Part shown: piece after piece, positions 25,468 through 35,287 of the stretch | Layout: each line of letters opens with the position of its first letter | How positions within the stretch are numbered: position 1 is the first letter of the stretch | NCBI RefSeq assembly: GCF_024623725.1 | Contig: NZ_JANKHG010000018.1 | Coordinates: 62,001-126,000, forward strand | Direction of reading: 5' to 3' | DNA length: 64,000 nt | From: Limnobacter parvus | GTDB taxonomy: Bacteria; Pseudomonadota; Gammaproteobacteria; Burkholderiales; Burkholderiaceae_B | The notes under the pieces: generated by a model | What the model was told of the DNA's origin: nothing | Database searches by the model: none | Seen by the model: only the letters and a program-made list of their open reading frames with translations | Translations under genes and position numbers: made by a program

Positions 25468-26244
25468 TTAACCAAATCGGCCAGTGATGTAGTTTTCGGT
25501 TTCCTGCTTTTTGGGTTTTAAGAAAATTTGATCGGTTACACCAAACTCAATCAACTCACCCAAATACATGTAAGCGGTGTAATCAGAAACCCTGGCAGCC
25601 TGCTGCATGTTGTGGGTCACAATCACCACTGTGTAGTCTTCTTTCAGTTCAGTGATCAACTCTTCAATGCTGGCCGTTGAAATCGGATCCAGCGCCGAAC
25701 AGGGCTCATCGAGCAGCAAGATTTCTGGCTTGATGGCGATGCCCCGCGCAATACACAAGCGCTGCTGCTGACCACCCGACAAGCTGTTTCCGCTCTGGTG
25801 CAGCTTTTCTTTGACTTCCTTCCACAATGCGGCCTTGGAAAGCGCCCATTCAACGCGCTCCTCCATTTCCCCTTTGGACAATTTTTCAAACAAGCGCACT
25901 CCAAACGCAATGTTTTCGAAAATTGACATGGGAAACGGTGTGGGCTTCTGAAAAACCATGCCGATTTTTGAGCGGATCAAGGCAATGTCTTTCTTGCTGG
26001 AAATCAGGTCTTCACCATCCATTAATACCAAGCCTTCGGCGCGCTGCTCTGGATACAAGGCGTACATCTTGTTGAACACGCGAAGCAGGGTCGACTTTCC
26101 ACAGCCAGACGGGCCAATAAATGCCGTCACTTTCCTTTCGGGAATTGTCAGGTTGACCGACTTCAATGCATGAAAGTCACCGTAGTAAAAGTTCAAGTCT
26201 TTGACTTCCAGTTTCGTTCTTTCAACAACTTCAGTAGTAGACAT
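25468..26244 (-). CDS. pstB: Phosphate ABC transporter ATP-binding protein PstB
   Basis: The 258-residue ATPase has Walker [10 protein letters not shown], the signature [11 protein letters not shown], Walker [13 protein letters not shown], and the switch histidine in V-T-H-N-M-Q-Q. The E-P-C-S-A-L-D form is typical of PstB. The ATG at 26244 follows GAAGG. It drives phosphate import through PstC and PstA at the inner membrane. No phoU is found after it, unlike in many pst operons. Confidence 0.95.
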   Translation of the reverse strand: MSTTEVVERTKLEVKDLNFYYGDFHALKSVNLTIPERKVTAFIGPSGCGKSTLLRVFNKMYALYPEQRAEGLVLMDGEDLISSKKDIALIRSKIGMVFQKPTPFPMSIFENIAFGVRLFEKLSKGEMEERVEWALSKAALWKEVKEKLHQSGNSLSGGQQQRLCIARGIAIKPEILLLDEPCSALDPISTASIEELITELKEDYTVVIVTHNMQQAARVSDYTAYMYLGELIEFGVTDQIFLKPKKQETENYITGRFG

Positions 26245-26265
26245 AGCTAGACCTTCAATAGTCAA

Positions 26266-27183
26266 TTATTTGGAGTTTTTCACCAGCGCTCGCGCGATGA
26301 TGTTCAATATCAAAACACCGGCCGTGATCAGGAACACACCCGCCCAAGCCAACTCCTGCCATTCGGTGAACGGACTCAGCGCGAAGTTGAAAATCATCAC
26401 AGGCAAGTTCGCCATGGGCTTCATCATGTCGGTGTTCCAGAACTGGTTCGACAGTGCAGTGAACAGCAATGGCGCGGTTTCCCCGGCGATGCGGGCCACC
26501 GACAACAAAATTCCAGTCAAGATACCCGCGTAACTTGCCTTCACGGTAATGGACATCACCATTTTCCACTTGGGCGTGCCCAAAGCAAATGCGGCTTCAC
26601 GCAGTGCGTCTGGCACAAGCCGCAGCATGTTCTCGGTGGTGCGGATCACAATCGGAATCTGGATAAGGGCCAAGGCAACTACACCCGCCCAGGCGGAGAA
26701 ATGACCCATCACTCGAACCATCACCGCATACACAAACAGGCCGATCACAATGGATGGCGCTGACAACAAAATGTCGTTGATGAACCGGACGGAGCCTGCG
26801 AGTTTGCTGTCCTTTCGAGACTCGGCCAGGTGAATACCCGCCAGAATGCCCAATGGCGTACCGAACAATGTGGCAAAACCCACCATCAACAAAGTACCCA
26901 CGATGGCGTTGGCCAAACCACCGCCTTCCACGCCGGGAGGGGGGGTCATTTCAGTGAACAAACTCAACGACAATCCGTTGATGCCCAACGTGATTGTGGT
27001 ATATAAAATCCAGATTAACCAAAACAGACCGAAAGACATTGCGGCCAAAGACAGTACAAGCGCAAACGAATTCATTAGCTTTCGTTTGGCCTGCATTTTC
27101 AGGCGCATTTTTTCGTCGACTGCCACGGTTACTGCAGGCTGGTTTTCAGCCGCGCCATCGGCGGCTGTGTAAATGCTACTCAT
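26266..27183 (-). CDS. pstA: Phosphate ABC transporter permease PstA
   Basis: The 305-residue membrane protein has six hydrophobic segments, the [14 protein letters not shown] loop, and the ABC-coupling [11 protein letters not shown] region followed by [20 protein letters not shown]. It forms the channel with PstC. It begins 3 bases after pstC ends, in the same operon. Confidence 0.95.
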   Translation of the reverse strand: MSSIYTAADGAAENQPAVTVAVDEKMRLKMQAKRKLMNSFALVLSLAAMSFGLFWLIWILYTTITLGINGLSLSLFTEMTPPPGVEGGGLANAIVGTLLMVGFATLFGTPLGILAGIHLAESRKDSKLAGSVRFINDILLSAPSIVIGLFVYAVMVRVMGHFSAWAGVVALALIQIPIVIRTTENMLRLVPDALREAAFALGTPKWKMVMSITVKASYAGILTGILLSVARIAGETAPLLFTALSNQFWNTDMMKPMANLPVMIFNFALSPFTEWQELAWAGVFLITAGVLILNIIARALVKNSK

Positions 27184-27186
27184 CTT

Positions 27187-28137
27187 TTATCTCCCGTTGC
27201 TCGATAGCTTGGACAACAACAGCTTTGAAGCGACCAGCACTACAAAAGTAATCAGGAACAGAATCAGACCCAACTCCATCAACGCCGATGTATGCAGACC
27301 GGCGTCGGCCTCGGCGAATTCATTGGCAAGTGCAGAAGTAATGCTGTTACCGGGCGAGAACAAAGAAATGTCGTTGAGGTAATTGGTGTTGCCGATAACA
27401 AAAGTTACCGCCATGGTCTCGCCCAGGGCACGGCCCAAGCCAAGCATGATGCCGCCGATTACACCCACCTTGGTGTGAGGAAGCACAATTTTCCAGATCA
27501 CTTCCCAAGTGGTACAACCCATGCCGTAACCCGCTTCTTTCAGCATGACTGGTGTTACTTCAAACACGTCACGCATCACCGCAGCAATGTAAGGAATGAT
27601 CATGATGGCCAACACCACGCCGGCAGTCAGCAGACCAATTCCGATGGGAGGGCCGGAAAACAGAGCACCGATTACTGGCACTTGGCCGAGTGTGGCACCC
27701 AGCGGTCCCTGCACGTACTTTGCAAAAATAGGCGCAAAAACCAGCAAACCCCACATGCCGTAAACAATAGAAGGCACCGCAGCCAACAATTCGATGGCGG
27801 TACCCAGCGGGCGGCGAAGCCATGGTGGTGCCAATTCGGTCAGGAAAAGTGCGATACCAAAGCTGATTGGTACAGCGATTATCAGGGCGATGAAAGAGGT
27901 AATGATTGTGCCGTAAATGGGCACCAAGGCACCAAACTGCTCAGCGGGGGGATCCCAGTTGGCTGTGTAGATAAAGCTCAAGCCAAATGCGGTGATGGTG
28001 GGCCATGATGCAACCACAAGGGAAGCGATAATTCCGCCCAACAACAGCAGTGTAAACAAAGATGCACCGCTGGTTAATAGGCCAAATATGGCGTCGCCCC
28101 GCTTGGTCGGGACAATGATCGTAGAGGAATCAGACAT
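27187..28137 (-). CDS. pstC: Phosphate ABC transporter permease PstC
   Basis: The 316-residue product has six membrane segments, the P-I-Y-G-T-I-I-T-S loop, [13 protein letters not shown], the coupling motif [13 protein letters not shown], and [12 protein letters not shown]. It pairs with PstA to form the inner-membrane channel. It is the first gene of the pstCAB operon and has a Pho-box-like repeat upstream. Confidence 0.95.
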   Translation of the reverse strand: MSDSSTIIVPTKRGDAIFGLLTSGASLFTLLLLGGIIASLVVASWPTITAFGLSFIYTANWDPPAEQFGALVPIYGTIITSFIALIIAVPISFGIALFLTELAPPWLRRPLGTAIELLAAVPSIVYGMWGLLVFAPIFAKYVQGPLGATLGQVPVIGALFSGPPIGIGLLTAGVVLAIMIIPYIAAVMRDVFEVTPVMLKEAGYGMGCTTWEVIWKIVLPHTKVGVIGGIMLGLGRALGETMAVTFVIGNTNYLNDISLFSPGNSITSALANEFAEADAGLHTSALMELGLILFLITFVVLVASKLLLSKLSSNGR

Positions 28138-28196
28138 ATAGGTAGATATTTAATCCAGCGATGAATTCGGCAGATTTACAAGGATATCCAAGAATT

Positions 28197-28225
28197 ATGA
28201 CAAAAAAATGACAAAAATTTGACGT
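28197..28225 (-). promoter_or_regulatory. Pho-box-like repeats upstream of pstC
   Basis: Three copies of the half-site core TGAC/GTCA on the plus strand (28198, 28209 and 28220) are spaced exactly 11 bases apart. On the minus strand the best pair reads TTGTCAT-TTTT-TTGTCAT, close to the PhoB consensus. It lies 60-90 bases before pstC, suggesting PhoB activation in low phosphate. Confidence 0.7.
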
Positions 28226-28271
28226 ACCCATGAAATCGAATATCACGGCACGGACACATGCTCGTCGAAAC

Positions 28272-30254
28272 TCACGCTGGCTTGCGTTTTACGAAGGTTA
28301 TGGGTACCACCGACGGGGGTGGGCTGTTGAAAATGTCTTTGCGCATTGTACCCATGATGTGCATTTCACAGGGTTTGCAATCGAATTTCAAAGTGTACTT
28401 TTGATCACCATTGACCAACACCATGGGCTCGGCCTTAACCTGCCCCTGCACCCCTTTCACGCCTTTGGCCTGTTTTGGGCACAAATTAAACGAAAATCGC
28501 AGACAATGCTTGGTGATCATTACAGGCACCTCGCCTGCTTCCTCATGCGACTCATAGGCGGCCGCAATCATTTCCACACCGTGTTTTTTGTAAAACTGTC
28601 GTGCCATGTCGTTGTAAACGTTGGCCAGAAAGCTAAGCGACTTTTCCGGGTAGTCCACGTAAGGCTGCACTGGTTCTTTGCGGGCAGGGCGGTGCCAGGC
28701 GGCCACACGGGCGGCATTTAAGGCCTCGATCGCCTCGCGGCGCATGCCATTCAAGGTACTGGCAGGCACAAACCAGGGTTGGCTTAAGTGCACATTCAAA
28801 CCCAAGGCTGAAAAATCGGTGCTGCCCAGTTTGCCCAAGTGGGTTTTGATGCTCTCAATGGCGGTGTCGGCCTGCTTGGCCAGTTCAAGTGCCATTTCCA
28901 CCCGGGCGGTTGCGGCAACACCGTCTTCATCGGTCAAGCCCAGTTGCAAGCCTTTCAGTTCATCGCCCTCCATCCACTCGGTCAGCGTTAGCCACAAGCC
29001 AATTCGGCGCTCGGCGCTTTCCTTGGCCAAAGCCATGTCCCAGGCGTGGTCGCGGTTGCGGTGCATGGGCATGCCTGCTTTCAAACCACCGTAGCTTGAA
29101 ATTGGGTCTTTGGGAAACAAACGGTACAAAGCCTGTCCTTCACCTTTGCTGTGCAACTTTTCAGCGCGGTTCACATGCAAACCCACCACCTCGCGCTTGC
29201 GCATGAAGTTCAAGCCATCGCCATTGTGCAGTTCATCGCTGGTTTGAATGTCGATGCTTTTGTCATTCACCGCCACCACATGGCCCACCGGTTGGCCGAT
29301 AAATTTTGGAGAATCAAAAGCGCCAATGTCAATTTGCCGGCCACTGGCAAAATAATCGGTTGAACCACGGTGAAAGTTACGGTCCGGGTCGGGCCTGAAA
29401 TAATGGCGAGTGGTGCCGCTGGACGCACGGGTGAATTCGCCGCGCTGCTCCATGATCTCATCCAGCAATATCCGGTAATGCGCCGTGATGTTTTTTACAT
29501 AGGCCATGTCTTTGTAGCGGCCTTCAATTTTGAACGAACGCACACCGGCATCAATCAGATGTTCAAGATTGCCACTTTGGTTGTTGTCTTTCATGGACAA
29601 CAAATGTTTGTCAAAAGCCACCACTGCGCCGCTTTGGTCAGTCAGCGTGTAAGGCAAGCGGCAAGCCTGCGAACAATCGCCCCGGTTGGCGCTGCGCCCG
29701 GTTTCCGCATGGCTGATGTAACACTGCCCGGAAAATGCCACGCACAGCGCACCATGAATAAAGTATTCAATGGTGGCTGAATTGCCCACCGCGCCATGCA
29801 CTGCTGCAATTTCCTCAACTGTCAGCTCACGCGCCAGCACCAGCTGTGAAAACCCGCTGTCGGCCAAAAACTTTGCTTTTTCCACGGTGCGAATGTCGCA
29901 CTGCGTACTGGCATGCAGCTGAATGGGCGGCAGGTCCATTTCCAGCAGACCCATGTCTTGAATAATCAGCGCGTCCACACCCGCGTCATAAAGTTGCCAC
30001 ACCAGCTTGCGGGCTTCCTCTAGTTCGGCATCGTGAAGAATCGTGTTGATTGTCGTGAAAATGCGCGCATGGTAGCGGTGGGCAAATTCCACCAGCCCGG
30101 CAATGTCAGCCACTGAATTGGCGGCATTGGCGCGTGCGCCAAACACGGGCCCACCCAAGTACACTGCGTCTGCGCCATGCAGAATCGCTTGGCGACCAAT
30201 TTCAACGTCGCGTGCGGGGGCTAGCAATTCCAACTCGTGTGGCAACAAACTCAT
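28272..30254 (-). CDS. rlhA: Peptidase U32 family protein, 23S rRNA hydroxylation factor RlhA
   Basis: The 660-residue protein matches E. coli RlhA (YdcP) along its length: E-L-L-A-P-A-R-D at the start, G-A-D-A-V-Y-L-G-G-P, H-A-S-T-Q-C-D-I-R-T-V, the U32 cysteine region G-A-L-C-V-A-F-S-G-Q-C-Y-I-S-H and A-N-R-G-D-C-S-Q-A-C-R-L-P-Y, and a C-terminal H-C-L-R-F-S-F-N-L-C-P-K-Q. RlhA is needed for hydroxylation of C2501 in 23S rRNA. I start it at the ATG at 30254 rather than the upstream TTG. It is divergent from msrA. Confidence 0.9.
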   Translation of the reverse strand: MSLLPHELELLAPARDVEIGRQAILHGADAVYLGGPVFGARANAANSVADIAGLVEFAHRYHARIFTTINTILHDAELEEARKLVWQLYDAGVDALIIQDMGLLEMDLPPIQLHASTQCDIRTVEKAKFLADSGFSQLVLARELTVEEIAAVHGAVGNSATIEYFIHGALCVAFSGQCYISHAETGRSANRGDCSQACRLPYTLTDQSGAVVAFDKHLLSMKDNNQSGNLEHLIDAGVRSFKIEGRYKDMAYVKNITAHYRILLDEIMEQRGEFTRASSGTTRHYFRPDPDRNFHRGSTDYFASGRQIDIGAFDSPKFIGQPVGHVVAVNDKSIDIQTSDELHNGDGLNFMRKREVVGLHVNRAEKLHSKGEGQALYRLFPKDPISSYGGLKAGMPMHRNRDHAWDMALAKESAERRIGLWLTLTEWMEGDELKGLQLGLTDEDGVAATARVEMALELAKQADTAIESIKTHLGKLGSTDFSALGLNVHLSQPWFVPASTLNGMRREAIEALNAARVAAWHRPARKEPVQPYVDYPEKSLSFLANVYNDMARQFYKKHGVEMIAAAYESHEEAGEVPVMITKHCLRFSFNLCPKQAKGVKGVQGQVKAEPMVLVNGDQKYTLKFDCKPCEMHIMGTMRKDIFNSPPPSVVPITFVKRKPA

Positions 30255-30371
30255 GATTTCACTGATCTTTTCGGGCAAGGGGTGAACATTATTTCAAAAA
30301 GCCGGTCTGATTGAAAGCAAAAGCGTGGTTTACACCACAATCAGTTTGAAAGTTGCACAAGGAGTACACAC

Positions 30372-30980
30372 ATGGCTTGGGGAGTTTGGCGCCGAAACAC
30401 AGCGGTCTTGTTGTTGGGGCTCACAGGCCTGCTTCCCATGGCACAGGCTCAGCAGCTTGAAGAAGCCATATTTGCAGGGGGCTGCTTCTGGTGCATGGAA
30501 GAGGCGTTCGAGAAAGTCAAAGGTGTGAAAGCAGTTGACTCCGGCTACACAGGCGGGCGTGTGCCTTCCCCCACCTACGAACAGGTCAGCAGCGGAAAAA
30601 CCGGGCATGTCGAAGTGATTCGAGTGAAGTACGACCCCGCGCAAGTCAGCTACAGCAGTTTGTTGAAGTACTTTTGGACCAACATCGACCCCACTGTGGA
30701 AAACCGGCAATTTTGCGATGTGGGTGAACAATACCGTTCGGCTATTTTTTACCTGAATGCGCAACAGCACCAGCAAGCCCAAAAAAGCAAAGAAGAATTG
30801 TTGGACACTGGCAAATTCAAAACAATTTACACCACAGTGGAAGCAGCCAAAACTTTCTACATGGCTGAGGAATATCACCAGGACTTTTACCGAACCAACC
30901 CCATGCGCTACCAGTTCTACAAAACAACATGTGGCCGCGAAAATCGCCTGAATGAAGTTTGGGGCTACAAACCGAAGTGA
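30372..30980 (+). CDS. msrA: Peptide-methionine (S)-S-oxide reductase MsrA, exported
   Basis: The 202-residue product has the catalytic G-C-F-W-C-M-E motif (about residue 40), Y-T-G-G, G-H-V-E-V and the C-terminal E-Y-H-Q-D-F-Y. Before it lies a signal peptide with a basic start and hydrophobic core ending M-A-Q-A-Q, so the enzyme probably works in the periplasm, unlike the usual cytoplasmic MsrA. It reduces methionine S-sulfoxide in oxidised proteins. An AAGGAG site precedes the ATG. No msrB or thiol-supply partner is adjacent. Confidence 0.92.
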   Translation: MAWGVWRRNTAVLLLGLTGLLPMAQAQQLEEAIFAGGCFWCMEEAFEKVKGVKAVDSGYTGGRVPSPTYEQVSSGKTGHVEVIRVKYDPAQVSYSSLLKYFWTNIDPTVENRQFCDVGEQYRSAIFYLNAQQHQQAQKSKEELLDTGKFKTIYTTVEAAKTFYMAEEYHQDFYRTNPMRYQFYKTTCGRENRLNEVWGYKPK

Positions 30981-31059
30981 CACGCCCTAGAGGTCAAACT
31001 CAAGGCAAAACACCACCACACCGCTACACTTCAATCCAAGTTTACTTTCGCGGTTCAGG

Positions 31060-32991
31060 ATGAAAAATCGGTTTTCGTTGTTAGCCACACTGGCCATGCC
31101 CTTGGTGTTTTTCTTGCTGCCTGCGGCCTTGGCGGTAGCCGACGCAACCACTAACAACGCAGCCAGCAGTGCACTTGAAACTGTTCAAGACTGGCGTAGC
31201 AGCCTGCCCCGGGCAGCCAGCACTGGCGAACATGCGCTGGTGCAGGTGCGCAACAGCCAGCTTTCACTGGCCGACAATATTGAATTCAAGGTGGATCAAT
31301 TGCACGGCCTGCTTCGCCCTACTGGCGCAGGCCAATCCGTTTCGCTGGACATCTTTTCTGCTTTTGAAGTTGAAGTAAGTTACGCACGCCTGCAGATCGC
31401 CGATGCCGTGCTGCAAACACTGGTGCAGGCTGAACTGCAAGCCAGCGATGCGCCGCTGCGAATTACCCGCGTGGAAACCACCCCCGAAGCAATACGAATT
31501 GCCGGCGACATTCGCCGCTTGGGCTTGTGGATTCCTTTCACCATGGAAGGCAAACCCACTGTTAAAAATCACCGTCAAATTACGCTAACGCCCAGCACAC
31601 TGAAAGTGGCGGGCTTGCCGGTGTACCAAGCCTTGCTTGCTACGAACATTCAGTTGCAGTCTTTGATCAATATGAAATCAAAAGCAGTCGCCTTGCAAGG
31701 CCAAGCCATGGTGCTTAATCTTGATCAGGTTCTTCAAGCGCCGCGAATCGATTTTGAATTGAACGCGCTGCAGCTTGGCGATGGCGAAGTATCCGTTCAA
31801 TTTGGAAGCACAGAACAAGCACCCCCGTTTTTTTGCAGCACGTCTTGTCCTGGCAGTTTTGTGTACACCGAGGGCGGCACACTTCGCGCGGCCGGCATGG
31901 TGTTGTCGGGTCAGCCCGCCTTGGTCACAGGGGTGTCCAATGGTTTTTTGCCGATAGCCTTGAACAACTTAAACAGGCTGATTACAACAAGCACCGTTCA
32001 ACTGCGCACCGATGGTGCAATCTGGATCAGTGCACAGGAAGGCACGCTTTCAGAAAGTGAAACTGCATTGTTAAGCAAGGGCGAGCAAGCCATCGCTGAA
32101 CTGGATGGATTTTTGAATGCACAGACCAAACCACAAACTGTGACCCTGGCTGTGCGCGAGGCCACATTGCTGTCCAAGGAAGGGATCGAGCTGCGCGTTG
32201 AAAACTTGCTTGCCAGCACCAACGCCACCGACCTGGGGCAACTGCCCACTGCGCCCCAAAACGTGCATGCGGGCCAAATCCTGCTAAGCGAAAACGCCTT
32301 GAACATCATGATGAACAAGGCCCTGTTCAACTACTCGGGTAGCCCGATTCGCAAAGTGAAAAGCACCATCGGTGAACCGCACATTGAATTGGCATTGCAG
32401 GTGAAGCCCCAAATTTTAGGGATCCCTTTGCTTTGGCTGCCCGCCACCCTTCGTGGCGAATTGCTGGTTTCAAGTGATCAACTGCACCTTGAATTCACGC
32501 CCACCCAAGTGCACATGTTCGGCATGTCGATGCTGCCAATTATTGAGTATGTGGGCCTGGAACTGGAAAGCCTGATCAAAATCGACGAGGCTGCTGTGAA
32601 GCTGCGGGGCAACACCATTCACATTGCATTGAACAGCGCCCTGCCACCTTTGCAACTGAACAGCAAGCTGCAAACAGTAAAACCAATTCAACGCTCACCT
32701 TTTGGCCCAGTCATTCAGGTGCAAGTGGGGCTGCATGCCTCCAAAGAATCCGATGACATTTACAACACCTTGGCTACATTGCCATCAGGTTTGTGGATAA
32801 ACACACCGGAATTCACCGCCTTGGGCATGCGCACCGGCCCCACCTTGGGGCATGTTTACAGTGCACCGCGCAGTGAACGACTGGTCATTGACCTGGCCCA
32901 ATACCCTGAACTTTTAAGCAGCGCCACGCTGCGCCTTCCGAAAGCACAACGCGTGTGGGTTAGCATGCCCGGCGCGCTTGACGGGTCATAA
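31060..32991 (+). CDS. Large exported protein of unknown function, LmeA-like repeats possible
   Basis: The 643-residue product has a clear signal peptide (hydrophobic core ending A-L-A-V-A-D) and otherwise a long, regular beta-rich sequence without membrane helices. Alternating hydrophobic residues, repeated segments such as I-E-L-R-V-E-N-L-L and V-S-L-D-I-F-S, and lipid-binding-like character recall LmeA/DUF2993-type or AsmA-like proteins, but I cannot name a family firmly. A single C-S-T-S-C pair occurs near residue 265. It is tail-to-tail with the AEC transporter gene (6-base overlap). Confidence 0.7.
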   Translation: MKNRFSLLATLAMPLVFFLLPAALAVADATTNNAASSALETVQDWRSSLPRAASTGEHALVQVRNSQLSLADNIEFKVDQLHGLLRPTGAGQSVSLDIFSAFEVEVSYARLQIADAVLQTLVQAELQASDAPLRITRVETTPEAIRIAGDIRRLGLWIPFTMEGKPTVKNHRQITLTPSTLKVAGLPVYQALLATNIQLQSLINMKSKAVALQGQAMVLNLDQVLQAPRIDFELNALQLGDGEVSVQFGSTEQAPPFFCSTSCPGSFVYTEGGTLRAAGMVLSGQPALVTGVSNGFLPIALNNLNRLITTSTVQLRTDGAIWISAQEGTLSESETALLSKGEQAIAELDGFLNAQTKPQTVTLAVREATLLSKEGIELRVENLLASTNATDLGQLPTAPQNVHAGQILLSENALNIMMNKALFNYSGSPIRKVKSTIGEPHIELALQVKPQILGIPLLWLPATLRGELLVSSDQLHLEFTPTQVHMFGMSMLPIIEYVGLELESLIKIDEAAVKLRGNTIHIALNSALPPLQLNSKLQTVKPIQRSPFGPVIQVQVGLHASKESDDIYNTLATLPSGLWINTPEFTALGMRTGPTLGHVYSAPRSERLVIDLAQYPELLSSATLRLPKAQRVWVSMPGALDGS

Positions 32992-33858
32992 AACCCAATA
33001 CAAAGCCAAGGGCACGAAAATCAGGCTCATCAAGTTGCCCATCATGACCAGTGAAGCCACGCGCTGCGGCTGCAAGCCATACTTCTCAGCAAACACAAAG
33101 CTAAGCACCGCGGGTGGCAAGGCACCAAACACAATCAGCATGGCGGCGTGTTCGGGGGTCAAGGGCAACAGCCACACACACAGTGCAGCGAATATCAAAC
33201 CTGTCAGCGGACACAACACTCCACCGATCACACCCAGTTTCACATCAGAAAAATCGGCCTGTGTAAGCCTTACACCCAACGAAAACAGCAACAAAGGAAT
33301 GGACACGTCACCGATCATGTCGATGGCGAAATACAAGGGTTCCCACACCTGAATATTCAGCATGCTCACCAGCAAACCGGCAATCGATGCTGCAATCACA
33401 GGTTCTTTCCACAGCATCAGGATTCGGGCGTTGGGGCTCATCATCCAGGTGCCCAAGGAATAATGCAGCGTGTTGCTGACCAAAAACAACATCACCGCAG
33501 CAGGCAAGGCATGTTCACCGAAAGCCAAAATGGCCAATGGCAGGCCCATGTTGCCGGAATTGTTGAACATCATGGGGGGCACAAAAATTCGGCTGTCGAT
33601 GCCCAAATAACGGCCAATTGGCCATGCAAGCAGGCCTGAGCCCAGCACAATGATTGCGCCACCCACTGCCAGCAGCCAGTAAGTTTCAATGTCAAACGAC
33701 TTGCTGGCCAGCGCTGAAAACACCAGTGCAGGCACAAAAATTTCCATGTTCAACTGATTGGCAAAGCGCATGTCCGGCTTTTTCACCCGGCCATACCAAT
33801 AGCCCAGAGCCACCACCGCAAACACTGGAAAAATAACCGCAACAATGCGCAAGAACAT
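32986..33858 (-). CDS. AEC family transporter (auxin efflux carrier-like)
   Basis: The 290-residue membrane protein shows about ten helices with the family's N-terminal P-V-F-A-V-V-A-L-G-Y and the M-M-F-N-N-S-G-N-M-G-L-P segment (about residue 97), a mark of AEC/PIN-like carriers. It probably moves an organic anion such as malate across the inner membrane. The LysR-type gene directly upstream on the same strand could be its regulator. Confidence 0.9.
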   Translation of the reverse strand: MFLRIVAVIFPVFAVVALGYWYGRVKKPDMRFANQLNMEIFVPALVFSALASKSFDIETYWLLAVGGAIIVLGSGLLAWPIGRYLGIDSRIFVPPMMFNNSGNMGLPLAILAFGEHALPAAVMLFLVSNTLHYSLGTWMMSPNARILMLWKEPVIAASIAGLLVSMLNIQVWEPLYFAIDMIGDVSIPLLLFSLGVRLTQADFSDVKLGVIGGVLCPLTGLIFAALCVWLLPLTPEHAAMLIVFGALPPAVLSFVFAEKYGLQPQRVASLVMMGNLMSLIFVPLALYWVL

Positions 33859-33909
33859 AGAAAACCGTACAGGGAAATAAGCAAGAAGCAGGCAGTGTAC
33901 TGCAAGCGC

Positions 33910-34833
33910 TTATTTCGGGCGATCCGGGTTTGTATTGGGGTTAGTGCTGGAATTGTTGCCAAATAACAGTTTCAAGGCAGGGTGATCCAAATTGCGCGGG
34001 TGGGTAAATGCAAAAAAGTCTTCCACCACGCCCTGCGCATCGCCCATGTGTACCAACGTGTGGTCTCGCACCACGTCTTCAATCAAGATTGCAGGTACGG
34101 CAAACAAACCCAAGCCAGCCCTCCCGAAAGTTTCCAGCAGCGCCAGGTCGTCGAATTCGCCCACCACCGTCACTTCCACACCCACAGTTTCCAGCCAGTG
34201 CTCCAGCTTCAAGCGCAGCACGTTGTTGCGCGATGGCATCAGGAAGGGCGCATGTTGCAAGCTGTTCGGGAAATTTTCGGCATACTTGGCTTTCAAGACA
34301 GGGCTGGCAAAAATTCGAACCGGGTAGGTCAGCAACTTCGCCACTTGCAAGTGCGCGGTGCCTTGTCCGCCGGGGCGCTCGGCCAGCACCACGTCCACGC
34401 TGTGTTGTACCAGTTCTGAACACAGGGTTTCAAACCGACCTTCCTGACACACCAGCCGCACCGGGCGTTGCATGCCCAAAATGGGTTCGATCATGTGGAA
34501 CGACACGGTTTTGGGCAAAGCATCTGCAATGCCCACAGACAAGCGCAGCGTGTAATCCAACTGCTCATCGCCCAGGCTTTCGGCCATTTGCTCGCCCAGC
34601 TGGAATATCTGGTCGGCGTAGCGCAGGGCGATTCGCCCCGCTTCAGTCAGCCCCAGGCCCCGGCCTACCGGTTGAAACAAGGCACGCCCCAAGGTTTGTT
34701 CCAGCTGCGTAATCTGGCTCGAAAGGGTTTGCGCTCGAAGGCCCAGCCGCTCGGCTGCCGCGGTCAGGCTGCCGGTGTTGGCCACCATCCAGAAGTAACG
34801 CAAGTGGTGGTAATTCAAGTCGGTCAGCTTCAT
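33910..34833 (-). CDS. NhaR-like LysR family transcriptional regulator
   Basis: The 307-residue product begins N-Y-H-H-L-R-Y-F-W-M-V-A and continues with a LysR-type helix-turn-helix (A-A-E-R-L-G-L-R-A-Q-T-L-S-S-Q-I) and the linker helix L-F-Q-P-V-G-R-G-L-G-L-T-E-A-G. The H-L-R-Y-F-W form is typical of NhaR, which responds to sodium. A C-terminal effector domain follows. It sits 51 bases upstream of the AEC transporter gene. Its own trigger is not known. Confidence 0.88.
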   Translation of the reverse strand: MKLTDLNYHHLRYFWMVANTGSLTAAAERLGLRAQTLSSQITQLEQTLGRALFQPVGRGLGLTEAGRIALRYADQIFQLGEQMAESLGDEQLDYTLRLSVGIADALPKTVSFHMIEPILGMQRPVRLVCQEGRFETLCSELVQHSVDVVLAERPGGQGTAHLQVAKLLTYPVRIFASPVLKAKYAENFPNSLQHAPFLMPSRNNVLRLKLEHWLETVGVEVTVVGEFDDLALLETFGRAGLGLFAVPAILIEDVVRDHTLVHMGDAQGVVEDFFAFTHPRNLDHPALKLLFGNNSSTNPNTNPDRPK

Positions 34834-34942
34834 TAAACCCTTCGATATTTTCGATTATTTAATCAATGAGTGTTCTATTTATTCTTACATTGAACCAGCG
34901 TACACTTCAACTGTCTATTTCCCCTCAAGGAGGGCACGCTCG

Positions 34943-35287
34943 ATGAATACAGAAATTGTGACCCAGCACCCCGAGGTCGACGACACCTTACGCCGATATG
35001 TTCTACGGCGCATGGGCTCTGCCATCAGCCGACTTTCGATACAGATTAAGAACATCACTGTGAAACTGGACCGCCGCAAAACGCAGCCCGCTGAGCAGCG
35101 CAGTTGTGTGATTGAAATTCAAATCGATGGGCAAGCGCCCGTGATTGTGAACAGTGCCGGGCCGCATTGGCTTAGCGCCATTGACCAAGCGGTTGAATCA
35201 GCGGCTCGCGCTGTACGCCGCCAACTTAAACACACCCTTCACCGGGTGACCCCATTGCAATTGTTGAAAGGACAACACGCATCATGA
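34943..35287 (+). CDS. Ribosome-associated HPF/RaiA-like protein
   Basis: The 114-residue product resembles the short ribosome hibernation family: a beta-strand, I-T-V-K-L-D-R-R-K in the middle, and a C-terminal helix [16 protein letters not shown] with basic residues facing one side, as in HPF contacts to 16S rRNA. The match is looser than for classical HPF, so the ribosome role is inferred. An AAGGAGGG site precedes the ATG. It overlaps htpX by 4 bases. Confidence 0.7.
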   Translation: MNTEIVTQHPEVDDTLRRYVLRRMGSAISRLSIQIKNITVKLDRRKTQPAEQRSCVIEIQIDGQAPVIVNSAGPHWLSAIDQAVESAARAVRRQLKHTLHRVTPLQLLKGQHAS

